A stretch of 64,000 nt of DNA, from positions 41,984 to 105,983 of the forward strand of contig JAHZGX010000033.1 of assembly GCA_019420585.1 (NCBI GenBank), given 5' to 3'. Shown piece after piece: positions 34,030-43,876 of the stretch. The translations under genes were made by a program, and so were the position numbers. Each line of letters begins with the position of its first letter. The first letter of the stretch is position 1. Under the pieces are notes generated by a model, which was given only the letters and a program-made list of their open reading frames with translations, had not been told where the DNA came from and did no database searches. Source of the stretch: Prevotellaceae bacterium. Lineage in GTDB: Bacteria; Bacteroidota; Bacteroidia; Bacteroidales; Bacteroidaceae.

Positions 34030-34101
34030 GCAGATTTTTGTCTGTCGGCACGCGAAATCCCGCTTCGCACTTGAGCCGGCAGGAAACTCTGTTAAAGGGA
34101 C

Positions 34102-35517
34102 TTATTTGGCACCGTTTGACCAGAATTCCTCCTCAGCCTTCTGCTTCTTTACGAAGTCATCGTATGCCTTGCGTGCACGCTCGTTGGCGGCCTGGTTGGC
34201 CTGCGCCTTCTGTATGTTCTGCTTCAGTCGGTCGGCACTTCCGCTCACAGTGATGTCTTCCGCGCTTGCCTTCGTGCAGAATTCTATGGCCTTGTCGTAC
34301 TGACCAAGCATGGTGTACACATTAGCCTCCTTCAGGTAGGCCTTGCCTTTCAAGTCGCTGTTGTAGCCTATGGCCTTTTCGGCATAGGTCAAGGCTCCTG
34401 TGTATTGCTTGCTCTTGGTAAGTCCGTTGGCAATATTCAGGCAGATTACGCCACGCTTGGCATCGCTCTGACAGAGTTCAAGTGACTTGTTGTAGTACTC
34501 CAACATTTTTGTGGCTTCTCCGTCCTTCTGTGCCTTCTGTGCCAATCCGATGGCACTGGTAAACGTAGGCTGAATGGCGTAGGCGGCTTCGGCATACTGA
34601 TAATAGATGTCGCTGTCGTCGCAGTCGTTCTGTGCCATGAGGGTCAAGGCACCGTTCAACTTGTTGATGTCATCCTTGTAACTGCTCAGTTTCTTGGTGT
34701 AGATAGTTATAATCTGCGTGGTGTCTGCAGCACCGCTTGCGCTGAAAGTCTGCTCGATGAGAGCCAGGGGGTCGTCATACTTCGCCAAGAGTTTGGCAGC
34801 CTTGGCGGTATCGCCTTCGGCCTTGGCTTCCTTGGCCAGTTGCAACATTTTCTCGCATGCGTCCTTGCTGTCCATGTAGTCCTGTAGGTATTGCTCACGC
34901 AGTGCGTTGGGTGCACTTTTATACATAGCGTCACTTACGAGGAAGAAGTTCTGGAGCACAGAGCCTTCAATCTCGCGCCCGCCTTTCTCATTGATCATCT
35001 TGATGGCATTGCTGTAGTTCTCATATGACTTGTTCAGCGTATAGCCTGAGCCTTGGATGGTGGGAGCAGTCCAGTTGTAGTAATCTGCCTTTAGGGCAAG
35101 GACGTCACCCAAAGTGGACTTTGTCTTGGCAAAAGTGTTCAGCACATCCAGGCTCTTCTGCCTGGCCTCAAAGAGAGACATCATCTCGTTGAAGTAAGCA
35201 AGTTTCTTGGCCTGGTCTTGCTCTGCAGTTATAAGTTGGTAGAACATGAATGGCCCTTGGGTGTAAACACCCGTGATGGCAAAAGGTGCATACTTTATGA
35301 GCCACTGGTAGTTCATGTGTGCGCCCTTCCAGTCCTGGTTCTGCAGGCTCTGTTGGAAGTATGACACATATCCACGTCCAGTCTTCACGCTGTCTTCATT
35401 GTTGTTGTTTGAATAAGCGATACGTTCGTCCAGTGACTTACCCGTGAAGTCCTGTGCAAAAGCAGGGGCTGTGGCAGTAGCCAAGGCAATGGCAAAGAAG
35501 ATTCTATTCAGTTTCAT
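34102..35517 (-). CDS. Exported tetratricopeptide-repeat protein
   Basis: A 471-residue protein with signal peptide (about 1-21, ending APAFAQ) and helical repeats. TPR-like units are clearest in the C-terminal half (for example YQYAEAAYAIQPTFTSAIGLA, here split as YQYAEAAYAIQP and TFTSAIGLAQKA; YNKSLELC; LTYAEKAIGYNSDLKGKAYL). It probably works as a periplasmic scaffold; a partner is not indicated. It has its own consensus promoter and terminator, so it is a single-gene unit. The C-terminus (KAYDDFVKKQKAEEEFWSNGAK) is charged. Confidence 0.8.
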   Translation of the reverse strand: MKLNRIFFAIALATATAPAFAQDFTGKSLDERIAYSNNNNEDSVKTGRGYVSYFQQSLQNQDWKGAHMNYQWLIKYAPFAITGVYTQGPFMFYQLITAEQDQAKKLAYFNEMMSLFEARQKSLDVLNTFAKTKSTLGDVLALKADYYNWTAPTIQGSGYTLNKSYENYSNAIKMINEKGGREIEGSVLQNFFLVSDAMYKSAPNALREQYLQDYMDSKDACEKMLQLAKEAKAEGDTAKAAKLLAKYDDPLALIEQTFSASGAADTTQIITIYTKKLSSYKDDINKLNGALTLMAQNDCDDSDIYYQYAEAAYAIQPTFTSAIGLAQKAQKDGEATKMLEYYNKSLELCQSDAKRGVICLNIANGLTKSKQYTGALTYAEKAIGYNSDLKGKAYLKEANVYTMLGQYDKAIEFCTKASAEDITVSGSADRLKQNIQKAQANQAANERARKAYDDFVKKQKAEEEFWSNGAK

Positions 35518-35589
35518 AAATCTGTTGTGATATTACTTTTATTCTGTCGTTATATAGTGTCCTATAGTTGTTCTTTTGCGTTTTCGATG

Positions 35590-35620
35590 CAAATATACTA
35601 ACTATTTGTCAGTTTGCAAA
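35590..35620 (-). promoter_or_regulatory. Predicted promoter of the TPR protein gene
   Basis: On the minus strand TTTG (35617-35620), a 19-bp gap, then TATATTTG (35590-35597): an exact match to the Bacteroidetes consensus. Confidence 0.78.
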
Positions 35621-35690
35621 GATTTGAGCAATAAACATGTTTAATTTCATGATTTGCCTTACACTTGCATTTTCTTTTGTTAAAAAGACG

Positions 35691-35698
35691 TAATTTTG
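35691..35698 (+). promoter_or_regulatory. -7 promoter box of the antiporter gene
   Basis: TAATTTTG lies 29 nt before the start codon. A CTTG (35664-35667) is 23 bp upstream, slightly beyond the usual gap. Confidence 0.5.
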
Positions 35699-35726
35699 CC
35701 TATATTATCTATAACATAAATTATTA

Positions 35727-36662
35727 ATGATACTTGAAATCGTACTTCTCCTGATTGGCATAGGGCTTGTGCTGTGGGGAGCAGACAAATTTACAGAGGG
35801 GGCTGCCGGGTTGGCCCGCAAGTGGCATGTGAGTGAATTGGTTATCGGACTCACTGTTGTGGCAGCGGGTACCAGTTTGCCGGAGTTTATGGTCAGCCTG
35901 TTGAGTACTTTGCGGGGCAGTGCCGACATGAGCGTGGGTAATGTCATCGGCAGCAACATTTTCAATAGTCTGGTTATTTTGGGTGCATCGGCCTTGGTCA
36001 TGTCCATTGCTGTGGATAGGGAACTGCTCTACAGGGACATGCCCATTACGGTGCTGATATCCTCGCTGCTCTTTTTCCTGGTCTTTTTCGACGGGAGCAT
36101 CAGCCGATGGGACTCAGTGGTATTCCTGGCATTCTTTGCAGCCTACCTTTATTATACGTATTACGTGGCCACGCACAGCAAGCGGCAGGAGTCATCTTCT
36201 GCAGAGGTAAAGAGTACGTCCTATATTATCCTTGCTTTGCAGATAGTCATCGGGATGGCTGCCCTCGTCATGGGAGCGCGTCTGATGGTTGTCGAAGGCG
36301 CATCCATGGCCAGGCAATGGGGCGTGAGTGAGAGTGTCATTGGGCTGACCATCCTGGCTGGGGGCACCAGTTTGCCGGAATTGGCAACCAGCATGGTGGC
36401 GGCTCACAAGGGAAGCCACGGGCTTGCCGTGGGTAATGTCATAGGCAGCAATGTGTTCAACATCGCCTGCATTCTGGGGCTCTGTGCATTTATCCATCCC
36501 ATGCAGGTATCTGGCATTGCCCCAGTGGACTGGATTGCCTTGGTGGGCAGTGGCATTGTTGTGTGGATGGTATCCTTTACACGCCACAAGATAGAGAAGA
36601 GCGAAGGAGTGTTCCTCCTGCTCTGTTACTTCACGTACATGATAAAACTTTTATGGAAATAA
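35727..36662 (+). CDS. Calcium/sodium antiporter (CaCA superfamily, YrbG type)
   Basis: Inner-membrane exchanger of 311 residues with two inverted halves. The alpha-1 repeat is GTSLPEFMVSLLSTL with GNVIGSNIFNSLVILG, and the alpha-2 repeat is GGTSLPELATSMVAA with GNVIGSNVFNIACILG. These hold the ion-binding glutamates. About ten hydrophobic segments are present. The tricorn-type protease gene starts two nucleotides after its stop. Confidence 0.92.
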   Translation: MILEIVLLLIGIGLVLWGADKFTEGAAGLARKWHVSELVIGLTVVAAGTSLPEFMVSLLSTLRGSADMSVGNVIGSNIFNSLVILGASALVMSIAVDRELLYRDMPITVLISSLLFFLVFFDGSISRWDSVVFLAFFAAYLYYTYYVATHSKRQESSSAEVKSTSYIILALQIVIGMAALVMGARLMVVEGASMARQWGVSESVIGLTILAGGTSLPELATSMVAAHKGSHGLAVGNVIGSNVFNIACILGLCAFIHPMQVSGIAPVDWIALVGSGIVVWMVSFTRHKIEKSEGVFLLLCYFTYMIKLLWK

Positions 36663-36664
36663 GC

Positions 36665-39600
36665 ATGCATAAGTCACACGTACACTTTCTCTTATCCGCT
36701 GCCATGTTCTTGCTGGCAGTCTCGTTCCAGTGCCGGGCCGATGATGCGCCACTTTGGCTTCGCCCGGTAAGAATCAGTCCTGATGGCAGGCAGATAGCCT
36801 TCTCTTATATGGGCGACATATACAGTGTGCCCACCGAGGGTGGGGCAGCCCGGCAGTTGACCACGAATCCAGCCTATGATACTGCACCATACTGGAGCCC
36901 GGACGGCAAACACATCGCCTTCAGCAGCGACCGCTCTGGGAGCATGGACGTGTATGTGATGCCTGCCGAGGGTGGTCCTGCAGAAAGGCTGACCACACAC
37001 AGTGCTGCAGAGAGCGTAGCGGGATGGCTTGATGACAGCACCATTTTGTTCAGCCGTACCGGCCACCCCACTGCCTCCGACATCATCTTTCCAGGTGGCA
37101 CCTACAAGAAGATGTATCAGGTAAGCCTCTCCGGTGGACGGCAGAGCCTCTTTTCTGCAATACCTATGGAAAATGTGTGCGTGGGTAAAGACGGCTCTAT
37201 TATATATAATAATGTAAAGGGCTACGAGGATTTATGGCGTAAGCACCACACCAGTAGCATCACCCGTGACGTGTGGAGCATGAAGAATGGGCAGCATCAG
37301 CGGTTGACCACCACGCATGCAGAGGTACGTGACCCTCTGTGGGCTCCCTCGGGCAAAGGATTTTACTGCATTGATGAGGAAGACGGAACGCTCAATGTGG
37401 TGCAGCGCACTGCAGATGGACACCGCCGGCAGTTGACTCATTTTCAAGGATCTCCTGTGCGTTATCTGTCCGTTTCCAGTCAGGGGCTGCTTTGCTTCTC
37501 TTTTGACGGAGGCATCTACACTCTTGTCCCGGGGGCTGAGCCGCAGCGCGTGAACGTGTCCATTGTCAATGACAACCGCTCCGAACCTGTACGCAGGAGC
37601 AAGGTAAGGCAGGGCGCAGGAGGTATAAGTGTATCACCCGATGGCAAACAGGTAGCATTCATCATGAATGGAGATGTGTACGTGACCGATGTGGAACATA
37701 AGACTACACGTCAGTTGACCGACACCCCAGAGCGTGAACGTACGGTGAGTTTCCGCGCCGATGGAAGAGCCGTGGTGTATGATTCGGAGCGGGAAGGCGT
37801 ATGGAGCATCTTTGAATGTGAGATAAAGGATGACAAGGAGAAGTCGTTTGCCTATTGTACCCAGACCGTTGAGCGCAGGCTGACGGACGGCAAGACCACT
37901 TCATTCCAGCCTGTGTATAGCCCCGACGGGAAGCAGATTGCATATTTGGAGAACCGCACCACCATCAGGGTGATGAACGTGAAGAATCTGCAGACTCATG
38001 TGGTTATGGATGGAAAGTACACCTACAGTTACAGCGACGGTGACCAATACTTCACCTGGAGCCCTGATAGCAAGTGGCTGCTGGCAGACTACAACGGAAC
38101 AGCGGGATGGTGCATAGGTGACATAGCCCTGCTGCGGGCCGATGGCAAGGGCGAGCCGGTCAACTTGACCCAAAGCGGATACTCTGATGGTTCGCCCCGC
38201 TGGGCAATGGGCGGACGTGCCATGATATTCCAGAGTGACCGGGCCGGCTACCGTGCTCACGGATCGTGGGGGGCTGAACGGGACGAGTATGTCATGTTCT
38301 TTGATGCGAAAGCTTACGATGAATTTCGTTACTCCAAGGAAGACATTGCACTCCTTGAAGCCTACGAGGAAGGGAAGAAGAGCAAGAAAGACTCTAGCGA
38401 GCAGAAGGTGAAGGAACTTAAATTCGACTTCAACGGACTGGAGGCACGCACTATAAGGCTTACCCCCTCGTCAACCAATCTCGGCGATGCCGTCATGGAC
38501 ACCAAGGGAACCAGACTCTATTTCCTGGCTCCCTATAATGGAGGCATGGCTCTGTGGGTACGTGATTTCAAGGAAGAGCGCACGGAGATGAAACTCCAGA
38601 ACATCGGAGCGGGAAGGCTGTGCCCTGACAAGGATCTCAAATACTGTTTCTTCACCGGAAGTGGCGGCACCATACAGAGGCTGGAACTGGCCACGGCGGC
38701 CATCAAGAACGTCCCCTTTGAGACCTTTGCCTCTTACCGTACGCAAGAGGAGCAGGCATGCCTTTTCGAGCACATATGGAGGCAGACCAAGGAGAAACTG
38801 TATGACCCGGAGATGAACGGTGCACCATGGGATTCCCTCTACCACGTGTACAGGAAGTTCCTGCCTTATGTAAGCAACGGGTATGACTTTAGCATCCTGG
38901 CCAGCGAAATGCTGGGCGAACTGAACGTCTCGCATACGGGATGCCGCTATCGCCCCTCCGGCAGCGCGCTTGCCACGGCGGAACTGGGTGCCATCTTCGA
39001 TGAGACTTACCGTGGAGCAGGCATTCGACTGGCGGAAATACTTCCGGGCGGTCCCCTGGACACGCATACCGACATCAAGGCAGGCTCCATCATCACTGCC
39101 ATAGACGGCAATGCCATTGGAGAGGGAAGTGACTATCTGCCCTTGTTGGCAGGTAAGGCCGGCGTACTGACAAGGCTCAGCATTAAGGGGCATAAGGAAG
39201 ACGTTCTGACCCGTCCCATCTCCTCGTCTGCACAAAACCAGTTGCTTTACCGTCGTTGGGTGCGTAGGAACACTGCCCTTGTCGACAGCCTTTCGGGTGG
39301 CAGGCTGGCTTATGTGCACATCCAGGCCATGAACGGGGAAAGTTTCCACGAGTTGTACCGAACCCTCTTGAGCGATAGGAACCGCCAAAAGGAGGCTGCC
39401 ATCGTGGACACACGCCACAACGGTGGCGGATGGCTGCACAATGACGTATGTGAACTGCTCTCCGGCAAGCGCAGTGTACGCTACATGCCCCGCGGGCAAC
39501 ACATCGGTGACGACCCCTATAACCGTTGGGTGAAACCGTCCTGCATGCTCATCTGTGAGGACAATTACTCCAATGCCCATGGCACACCATGGCTCTATCA

Positions 39601-39844
39601 TGAACTGGGCATTGGCAAACTGGTGGGCGCGCCTGTGCCCGGAACCATGACGGCAGTATGGTGGGAGAACGTAGGCAATTACGTTTTCGGCATACCGCAG
39701 GTGGGTTCGTTGGACAATAGGGATTGTTTCCTGGAAAATCAGCAACTGGAGCCTGACATTGAGTGCTATCTTTCCCCGTCGGATCTTCTCAGTGGAAAGG
39801 ACACTCAGATAGAACAGGCCGTAAGGCTTCTTCTGGGCAAATGA
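36665..39844 (+). CDS. Tricorn protease homologue (exported, S41 family)
   Basis: Large serine peptidase of about 1,059 residues. A signal peptide (MHKSHVHFLLSAAMFLL..., about 1-24) is followed by beta-propeller repeats with ISPDGRQIAFSYMGDIY and WSPDGKHIAFSSDRSG motifs (about 30-640), then the tricorn core, a PDZ domain and the C-terminal S41 domain. Catalytic residues can be placed by family comparison: His in LNVSHTGCRY, Ser in CEDNYSNAHG and Glu in LENQQLEPDIE. The start at 36665 is chosen for the signal peptide; ATG at 36653 would overlap the antiporter. It probably degrades peptides in the periplasm. Confidence 0.9.
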   Translation: MHKSHVHFLLSAAMFLLAVSFQCRADDAPLWLRPVRISPDGRQIAFSYMGDIYSVPTEGGAARQLTTNPAYDTAPYWSPDGKHIAFSSDRSGSMDVYVMPAEGGPAERLTTHSAAESVAGWLDDSTILFSRTGHPTASDIIFPGGTYKKMYQVSLSGGRQSLFSAIPMENVCVGKDGSIIYNNVKGYEDLWRKHHTSSITRDVWSMKNGQHQRLTTTHAEVRDPLWAPSGKGFYCIDEEDGTLNVVQRTADGHRRQLTHFQGSPVRYLSVSSQGLLCFSFDGGIYTLVPGAEPQRVNVSIVNDNRSEPVRRSKVRQGAGGISVSPDGKQVAFIMNGDVYVTDVEHKTTRQLTDTPERERTVSFRADGRAVVYDSEREGVWSIFECEIKDDKEKSFAYCTQTVERRLTDGKTTSFQPVYSPDGKQIAYLENRTTIRVMNVKNLQTHVVMDGKYTYSYSDGDQYFTWSPDSKWLLADYNGTAGWCIGDIALLRADGKGEPVNLTQSGYSDGSPRWAMGGRAMIFQSDRAGYRAHGSWGAERDEYVMFFDAKAYDEFRYSKEDIALLEAYEEGKKSKKDSSEQKVKELKFDFNGLEARTIRLTPSSTNLGDAVMDTKGTRLYFLAPYNGGMALWVRDFKEERTEMKLQNIGAGRLCPDKDLKYCFFTGSGGTIQRLELATAAIKNVPFETFASYRTQEEQACLFEHIWRQTKEKLYDPEMNGAPWDSLYHVYRKFLPYVSNGYDFSILASEMLGELNVSHTGCRYRPSGSALATAELGAIFDETYRGAGIRLAEILPGGPLDTHTDIKAGSIITAIDGNAIGEGSDYLPLLAGKAGVLTRLSIKGHKEDVLTRPISSSAQNQLLYRRWVRRNTALVDSLSGGRLAYVHIQAMNGESFHELYRTLLSDRNRQKEAAIVDTRHNGGGWLHNDVCELLSGKRSVRYMPRGQHIGDDPYNRWVKPSCMLICEDNYSNAHGTPWLYHELGIGKLVGAPVPGTMTAVWWENVGNYVFGIPQVGSLDNRDCFLENQQLEPDIECYLSPSDLLSGKDTQIEQAVRLLLGK

Positions 39845-40192
39845 CAAGACATTAAGGAAAGGGCTGTATCGCGAGGCATTATGTGCGGTGCAGCCCTTCC
39901 TACATGTCGGAATCATCCCTCAGGGATATTGCCCGTCAAAGGCATTCCCTCATCGCCTGTACTTGCAGAATGACCATCTTTGTAAGTGGCATCTTGCATT
40001 TGGCACATGCTTTTTACCTTTTCATCTCATGTCGGCGGCAAAAATAATACAAGAGAGATGTATGTTTTTGCAAAACGAGTACTCATATACAATGAATTTT
40101 ATTAAATTTGCAGTGTGAACGTGCTCTGAGAAGCCTATAAGCACAATGCAGAGGCATGCAGGGCACACAGCAAAAACAGCAATACAAGCAAC
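39845..40192. other. Intergenic region upstream of the hexuronate operon
   Basis: About 350 nt with a weak hairpin after the tricorn gene (39859-39898, AAGGGCTG/CAGCCCTT) and a TAAATTTG -7-like box at 40103-40110 for the transporter gene. No clear -33 element or operator is visible. Confidence 0.5.
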
Positions 40193-41668
40193 ATGGAAAC
40201 AATCAAACCCTCTCAGCAGCGGATGACCAACTACCGGTGGGTCATCTGCATCATGCTCTTCATGGCCACCACAATCAATTACATGGATCGGCAAGTGCTC
40301 TCTCTCACATGGAAAGACTTCATCGCTCCGGAGTTTCATTGGACAGACCGCAACTATGGCGACGTTGCCGCCATCTTCTCACTGGTCTATGCCGTGGCCA
40401 ACTTGCTGAGCGGAAGATTCATGGACTGGATAGGTACGCGCAAGGGATACCTTTGGGCTATCGGGATATGGTCGTTTGGGGCATGCCTGCATGCCGCTTG
40501 TGGACTGGCCACCATCGGATGGCTTGATTTGGGCGGACGTGAGGACCTGTTTCAGGCAACGGGTGCCTTGGCTGTCAGCATTGCCAGTGTAAGTGCGTGG
40601 TTCTTTATTCTGGCACGTATCGTACTGGCTGTGGGTGAGAGCGGTAACTTTCCTGCCGCCATCAAGGTGACGGCTGAGTATTTCCCGCCAAAGGACCGCG
40701 CCTTCAGTACCAGCATATTCAACAGCGGTTCCACTGTGGGTGCGCTCATTGCCCCACTCTGCATCCCGTTGCTTGCCCACTGGTTTCGTGAGATGGGCAT
40801 AGGTGGTGGATGGGAGATGGCATTCATCATTATCGGCAGTCTGGGCTTCGTTTGGCTTGGACTTTGGCTGTGGATATACCGCCGTCCCGAGGAGTGTAAG
40901 CATGTCAACCAGGCGGAGTTGGATTACATACGCCAAGGCATGGGAGGTGACACGCAGGACGCTGCCCCCGTATTGCAGGAGGCTCAGGACGATGAGCAGT
41001 CCATTCCTCTTCGGCGCTTCCTGTGCTTGCCCCAGGCATGGGCCATATTCCTGGCCAAAATGGTGACCGACGGTGTGTGGTGGTTCTTTCTCTTTTGGAC
41101 ACCAGCCTACATCAGCGATGTGTATCACTTGAAGTCGGACAACCCCACGGCCATGGCGCTTATCTTTGTGCTTTATGCCATTACCATGCTGTCGCTCTAC
41201 GGCGGCAAGTTGCCCACCATAATCATGCGGCGCACGGGGCTCAATGCCTATGAGGCCCGCCTAAAGGCCATGTTCCTCTTCACCCTCCTGCCTCTGCTTA
41301 CCTTGTTTGCCCAGCCTCTCGGAGCCATCAGTTATTGGTTCCCTGTCATCCTTATCGGTCTGGCCGGCGCATCTCACCAGGCTTGGTCGGCCAACCTGTT
41401 CTCTGTGGCCAGCGATCTCTTTCCGCGTAAGGCTGTGGGCACAATGACCGGCATCAACGGCATGGCGGGCGGCATCAGTTCGTATGCCATCAATAAGGTG
41501 AGCGGTCATCTGTTTGATTATGCGGCCGAGACGAACATGACCTTCCTGGGATTCGAGGGAAAGGCAGCAGGTTACTTCATCATCTTCATCTATTGTGCGC
41601 TGGCTTATTTGGCAGGCTGGTGCATCCTGAAGGTCATGGTTCCGCGTTTCCGCCCTGTCAAAGCGTGA
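40193..41668 (+). CDS. exuT: MFS hexuronate transporter (ExuT-like)
   Basis: Major facilitator of 491 residues, anion:cation symporter family, probably importing glucuronate or galacturonate. The N-terminus YRWVICIMLFMATTINYMDR, RFMDWIGTRKGY (the loop 2-3 motif) and the two six-helix halves fit ExuT/GudP-type carriers. It is the first gene of a four-gene set with uxuA, an SDR reductase and uxaC, which supports the substrate. Galacturonate versus glucuronate cannot be told apart. Confidence 0.88.
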   Translation: METIKPSQQRMTNYRWVICIMLFMATTINYMDRQVLSLTWKDFIAPEFHWTDRNYGDVAAIFSLVYAVANLLSGRFMDWIGTRKGYLWAIGIWSFGACLHAACGLATIGWLDLGGREDLFQATGALAVSIASVSAWFFILARIVLAVGESGNFPAAIKVTAEYFPPKDRAFSTSIFNSGSTVGALIAPLCIPLLAHWFREMGIGGGWEMAFIIIGSLGFVWLGLWLWIYRRPEECKHVNQAELDYIRQGMGGDTQDAAPVLQEAQDDEQSIPLRRFLCLPQAWAIFLAKMVTDGVWWFFLFWTPAYISDVYHLKSDNPTAMALIFVLYAITMLSLYGGKLPTIIMRRTGLNAYEARLKAMFLFTLLPLLTLFAQPLGAISYWFPVILIGLAGASHQAWSANLFSVASDLFPRKAVGTMTGINGMAGGISSYAINKVSGHLFDYAAETNMTFLGFEGKAAGYFIIFIYCALAYLAGWCILKVMVPRFRPVKA

Positions 41669-41712
41669 CACATCTTCTTTGGAAACACACATAATATATT
41701 AAGTTAAGGTAT

Positions 41713-42933
41713 ATGATGGAAAAGACATGGCGATGGTTTGGTCGCCAGGATAAGATTACACTGGACATGCTCCGGCAAATAGGTGTGGAAGGCATCGTGA
41801 CCGCCTTGCACCAGATAAGCAACGGAGAAGTTTGGCTCCGGGAGGACATACGCTCGCTCCGGCAATACATTGAGCACCATGGACTCCGGTGGAGTGTTGT
41901 GGAGAGCCTACCCGTGAGCGAGAGCATCAAGTACGGGGGGGCTGACCGCGATGAATTGATTGAGAAATACATCACAAGCCTGGAAAACCTGGGTCGTGAG
42001 GGTGTGCACACTATCTGTTACAACTTCATGCCTGTGCTCGATTGGGCTCGCACCGACCTGGCACACCCCAATGGCGATGGCACGTCAAGCCTTTATTTCA
42101 GCCATGCGGAGTTTGCCTATTTTGATTGCAGGATACTGAAGCGTCCCGGAGCCGAGGCAGATTACAGCCAGGATACCCTTTCCGAAGTGGATCGCATGGG
42201 CAAGCGGTTTACTGCACAGGACGAACACAGGCTGGTGGAGAACATCATCGTGAAGACACAAGGCTTCGTCAACGGCAACATCACCGAGCATGACGAGCGT
42301 CCCGTGGAGATATTCCGTTCGCTCCTCTCACTCTATGACGGTATCGGCAAGGATGAGTTGCGTGAGAACATGAAATATTTCCTTCAGGCTATCATGCCCG
42401 TATGTGACCGCTGGGAAATGAACATGTGCGTGCATCCCGATGACCCGCCCCTGCAGATTCTCGGCCTTCCGCGGATTGTGTCCTGTGACCAGGACATAGC
42501 GTGGTTGCTCGATGCTGTGCCTAACAGGCACAATGGACTTACCTTCTGTGCTGGATCGCTCAGTGCTGGTGCCCACAATGACGTGCCTGCACTGGCTCGC
42601 AAGTATGCCCGGCGGACACACTTTGTGCACCTGCGCAGCACCGATGTCCTGCCTGGCGGAGACTTCAAGGAGGCCAGTCATTTGGGCGGCAGGGCACATA
42701 TCATAGAGTTGGTACGCATCTTCCAGCGGGAGAATCCGGGCTTGCCCATGCGTGTCGACCACGCACCACTGATGTTGGGTGACGAACACATGGGCTACAA
42801 TGCCGGCTATAGTTTCCATGGACGCATGCTCGCACTGGGGCAGGTGGAGGGTGTGATGGCCACAGTGGATGACGAATTGGGCATTGCTCCGCAAGGTGCA
42901 AGGCTCAGGCCATACAGGTTTAAAGACAAGTAA
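41713..42933 (+). CDS. uxuA: Mannonate dehydratase
   Basis: Dehydrates D-mannonate to 2-keto-3-deoxygluconate in hexuronate breakdown. The 406 residues begin MMEKTWRWFGRQDKITLDML, the typical UxuA start. HQISNGEVW, CYNFMPVLDWARTDL, MCVHPDDPP (metal-binding His) and HFVHLRSTD follow, ending with VDHAPLMLGD. Either of the first two ATGs (41713, 41716) may be used. It follows exuT by 44 nt. Confidence 0.95.
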   Translation: MMEKTWRWFGRQDKITLDMLRQIGVEGIVTALHQISNGEVWLREDIRSLRQYIEHHGLRWSVVESLPVSESIKYGGADRDELIEKYITSLENLGREGVHTICYNFMPVLDWARTDLAHPNGDGTSSLYFSHAEFAYFDCRILKRPGAEADYSQDTLSEVDRMGKRFTAQDEHRLVENIIVKTQGFVNGNITEHDERPVEIFRSLLSLYDGIGKDELRENMKYFLQAIMPVCDRWEMNMCVHPDDPPLQILGLPRIVSCDQDIAWLLDAVPNRHNGLTFCAGSLSAGAHNDVPALARKYARRTHFVHLRSTDVLPGGDFKEASHLGGRAHIIELVRIFQRENPGLPMRVDHAPLMLGDEHMGYNAGYSFHGRMLALGQVEGVMATVDDELGIAPQGARLRPYRFKDK

Positions 42934-42971
42934 CATATAAGAAACAAGTAACGACAAAGGAGAAAAAAACA

Positions 42972-43781
42972 ATGTCATTATTCGATATCAAGAATCAAGT
43001 GGTGGTCATAACGGGCGGCACAGGGGTGCTAGGCCGTGAGATAGGTGCCTACCTGGCACATGAGGGAGCGCGCGTAGTCCTGCTTGGACGGCGACAGGAC
43101 GTTGGCGAGGCACTGGCTGAAAGCATCAGGCAGGAAGGTGGCGATGCGGCCTTCATGGCGTGTGACGTGACCGATGCAGCCCAGGTGGTATGCGTGCGTG
43201 ATGCCGTGGTAAGTGCTTACGGACGGGTGGATGCCCTGCTCAACGCAGCGGGTGGCAATATGCCCGGTGCCACCATTTCCCCTGGCGGCACACTCTTTGA
43301 CGTGAAGGTGGAGGAGTTTCAGCGTGTGCTGGGTGTCAACCTCACCGGGACACTCATCCCCACGCAGGCCTTCCTCAAGCCCATGGTAGAGGCTGGACAG
43401 GGAAGCATAGTGAATTTCAGCAGCATGGCGGCCTTCCGTCCGCTGACACGCGTGATGGGCTATGCGGCTGCCAAGGCGGGCATCAGCAACCTCACGGCCT
43501 TCCTGGCCAACGAGGTGGCCACTAAGTTCAGCCCCGCCATAAGGGTCAATGCCATAGCCCCCGGTTTCTTCCTCACCGACCAGAACTGGGCACTGCTCAC
43601 CAACCCCGATGGCTCGCTGACCCCGCGGGGTGCCGATGTCATACGCCAGACACCCTTCAAGCGCTTCGGCAAACCTGAGGAACTGTGTGGAACCATCCAG
43701 TACCTCATCAGTCAGGCCTCCACTTTCGTCACCGGCACGGTGGCTGTGGTGGACGGCGGATTCAACGTGTTTGCCATCTGA
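42972..43781 (+). CDS. SDR-family D-fructuronate (mannonate) reductase
   Basis: Short-chain dehydrogenase of 269 residues: TGGTGVLGREIGAYL (NAD loop, about 15-29), NAAGGNMPG, catalytic Ser in VNFSSMAAF, and YAAAKAGIS with Tyr and Lys. Its place between uxuA and uxaC indicates it converts fructuronate to mannonate, replacing the unrelated classical UxuB. This SDR type is usual in Bacteroidetes hexuronate operons; the reaction is inferred from context. Confidence 0.88.
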   Translation: MSLFDIKNQVVVITGGTGVLGREIGAYLAHEGARVVLLGRRQDVGEALAESIRQEGGDAAFMACDVTDAAQVVCVRDAVVSAYGRVDALLNAAGGNMPGATISPGGTLFDVKVEEFQRVLGVNLTGTLIPTQAFLKPMVEAGQGSIVNFSSMAAFRPLTRVMGYAAAKAGISNLTAFLANEVATKFSPAIRVNAIAPGFFLTDQNWALLTNPDGSLTPRGADVIRQTPFKRFGKPEELCGTIQYLISQASTFVTGTVAVVDGGFNVFAI

Positions 43782-43876
43782 CAGCACTATGCACGGATGT
43801 ACACATGACGACAGGTTTGGAACGTGGGTGTGCATCTTCGCCTATATCAACCGGAACATAATCAAAAGCATTACTT

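Larger units (their letters stand above)
33445..34101. other. Repeat-bearing intergenic region with an 11-C run
   Basis: About 655 nt between two minus-strand genes. It contains the 18-bp palindrome, a run of eleven Cs (33717-33727), the family A array and the TPR-gene terminator. I see no convincing gene; the short plus-strand frame at 33832 is read through the repeats. Confidence 0.65.

Noticed and set aside
33832..34074. 80-codon frame in the intergenic gap
   Set aside because: It runs through the family A array and the TPR-gene terminator and has no family features.
38471..39916. 481-codon minus-strand frame
   Set aside because: Antisense shadow of the tricorn protease gene, which has clear domains.
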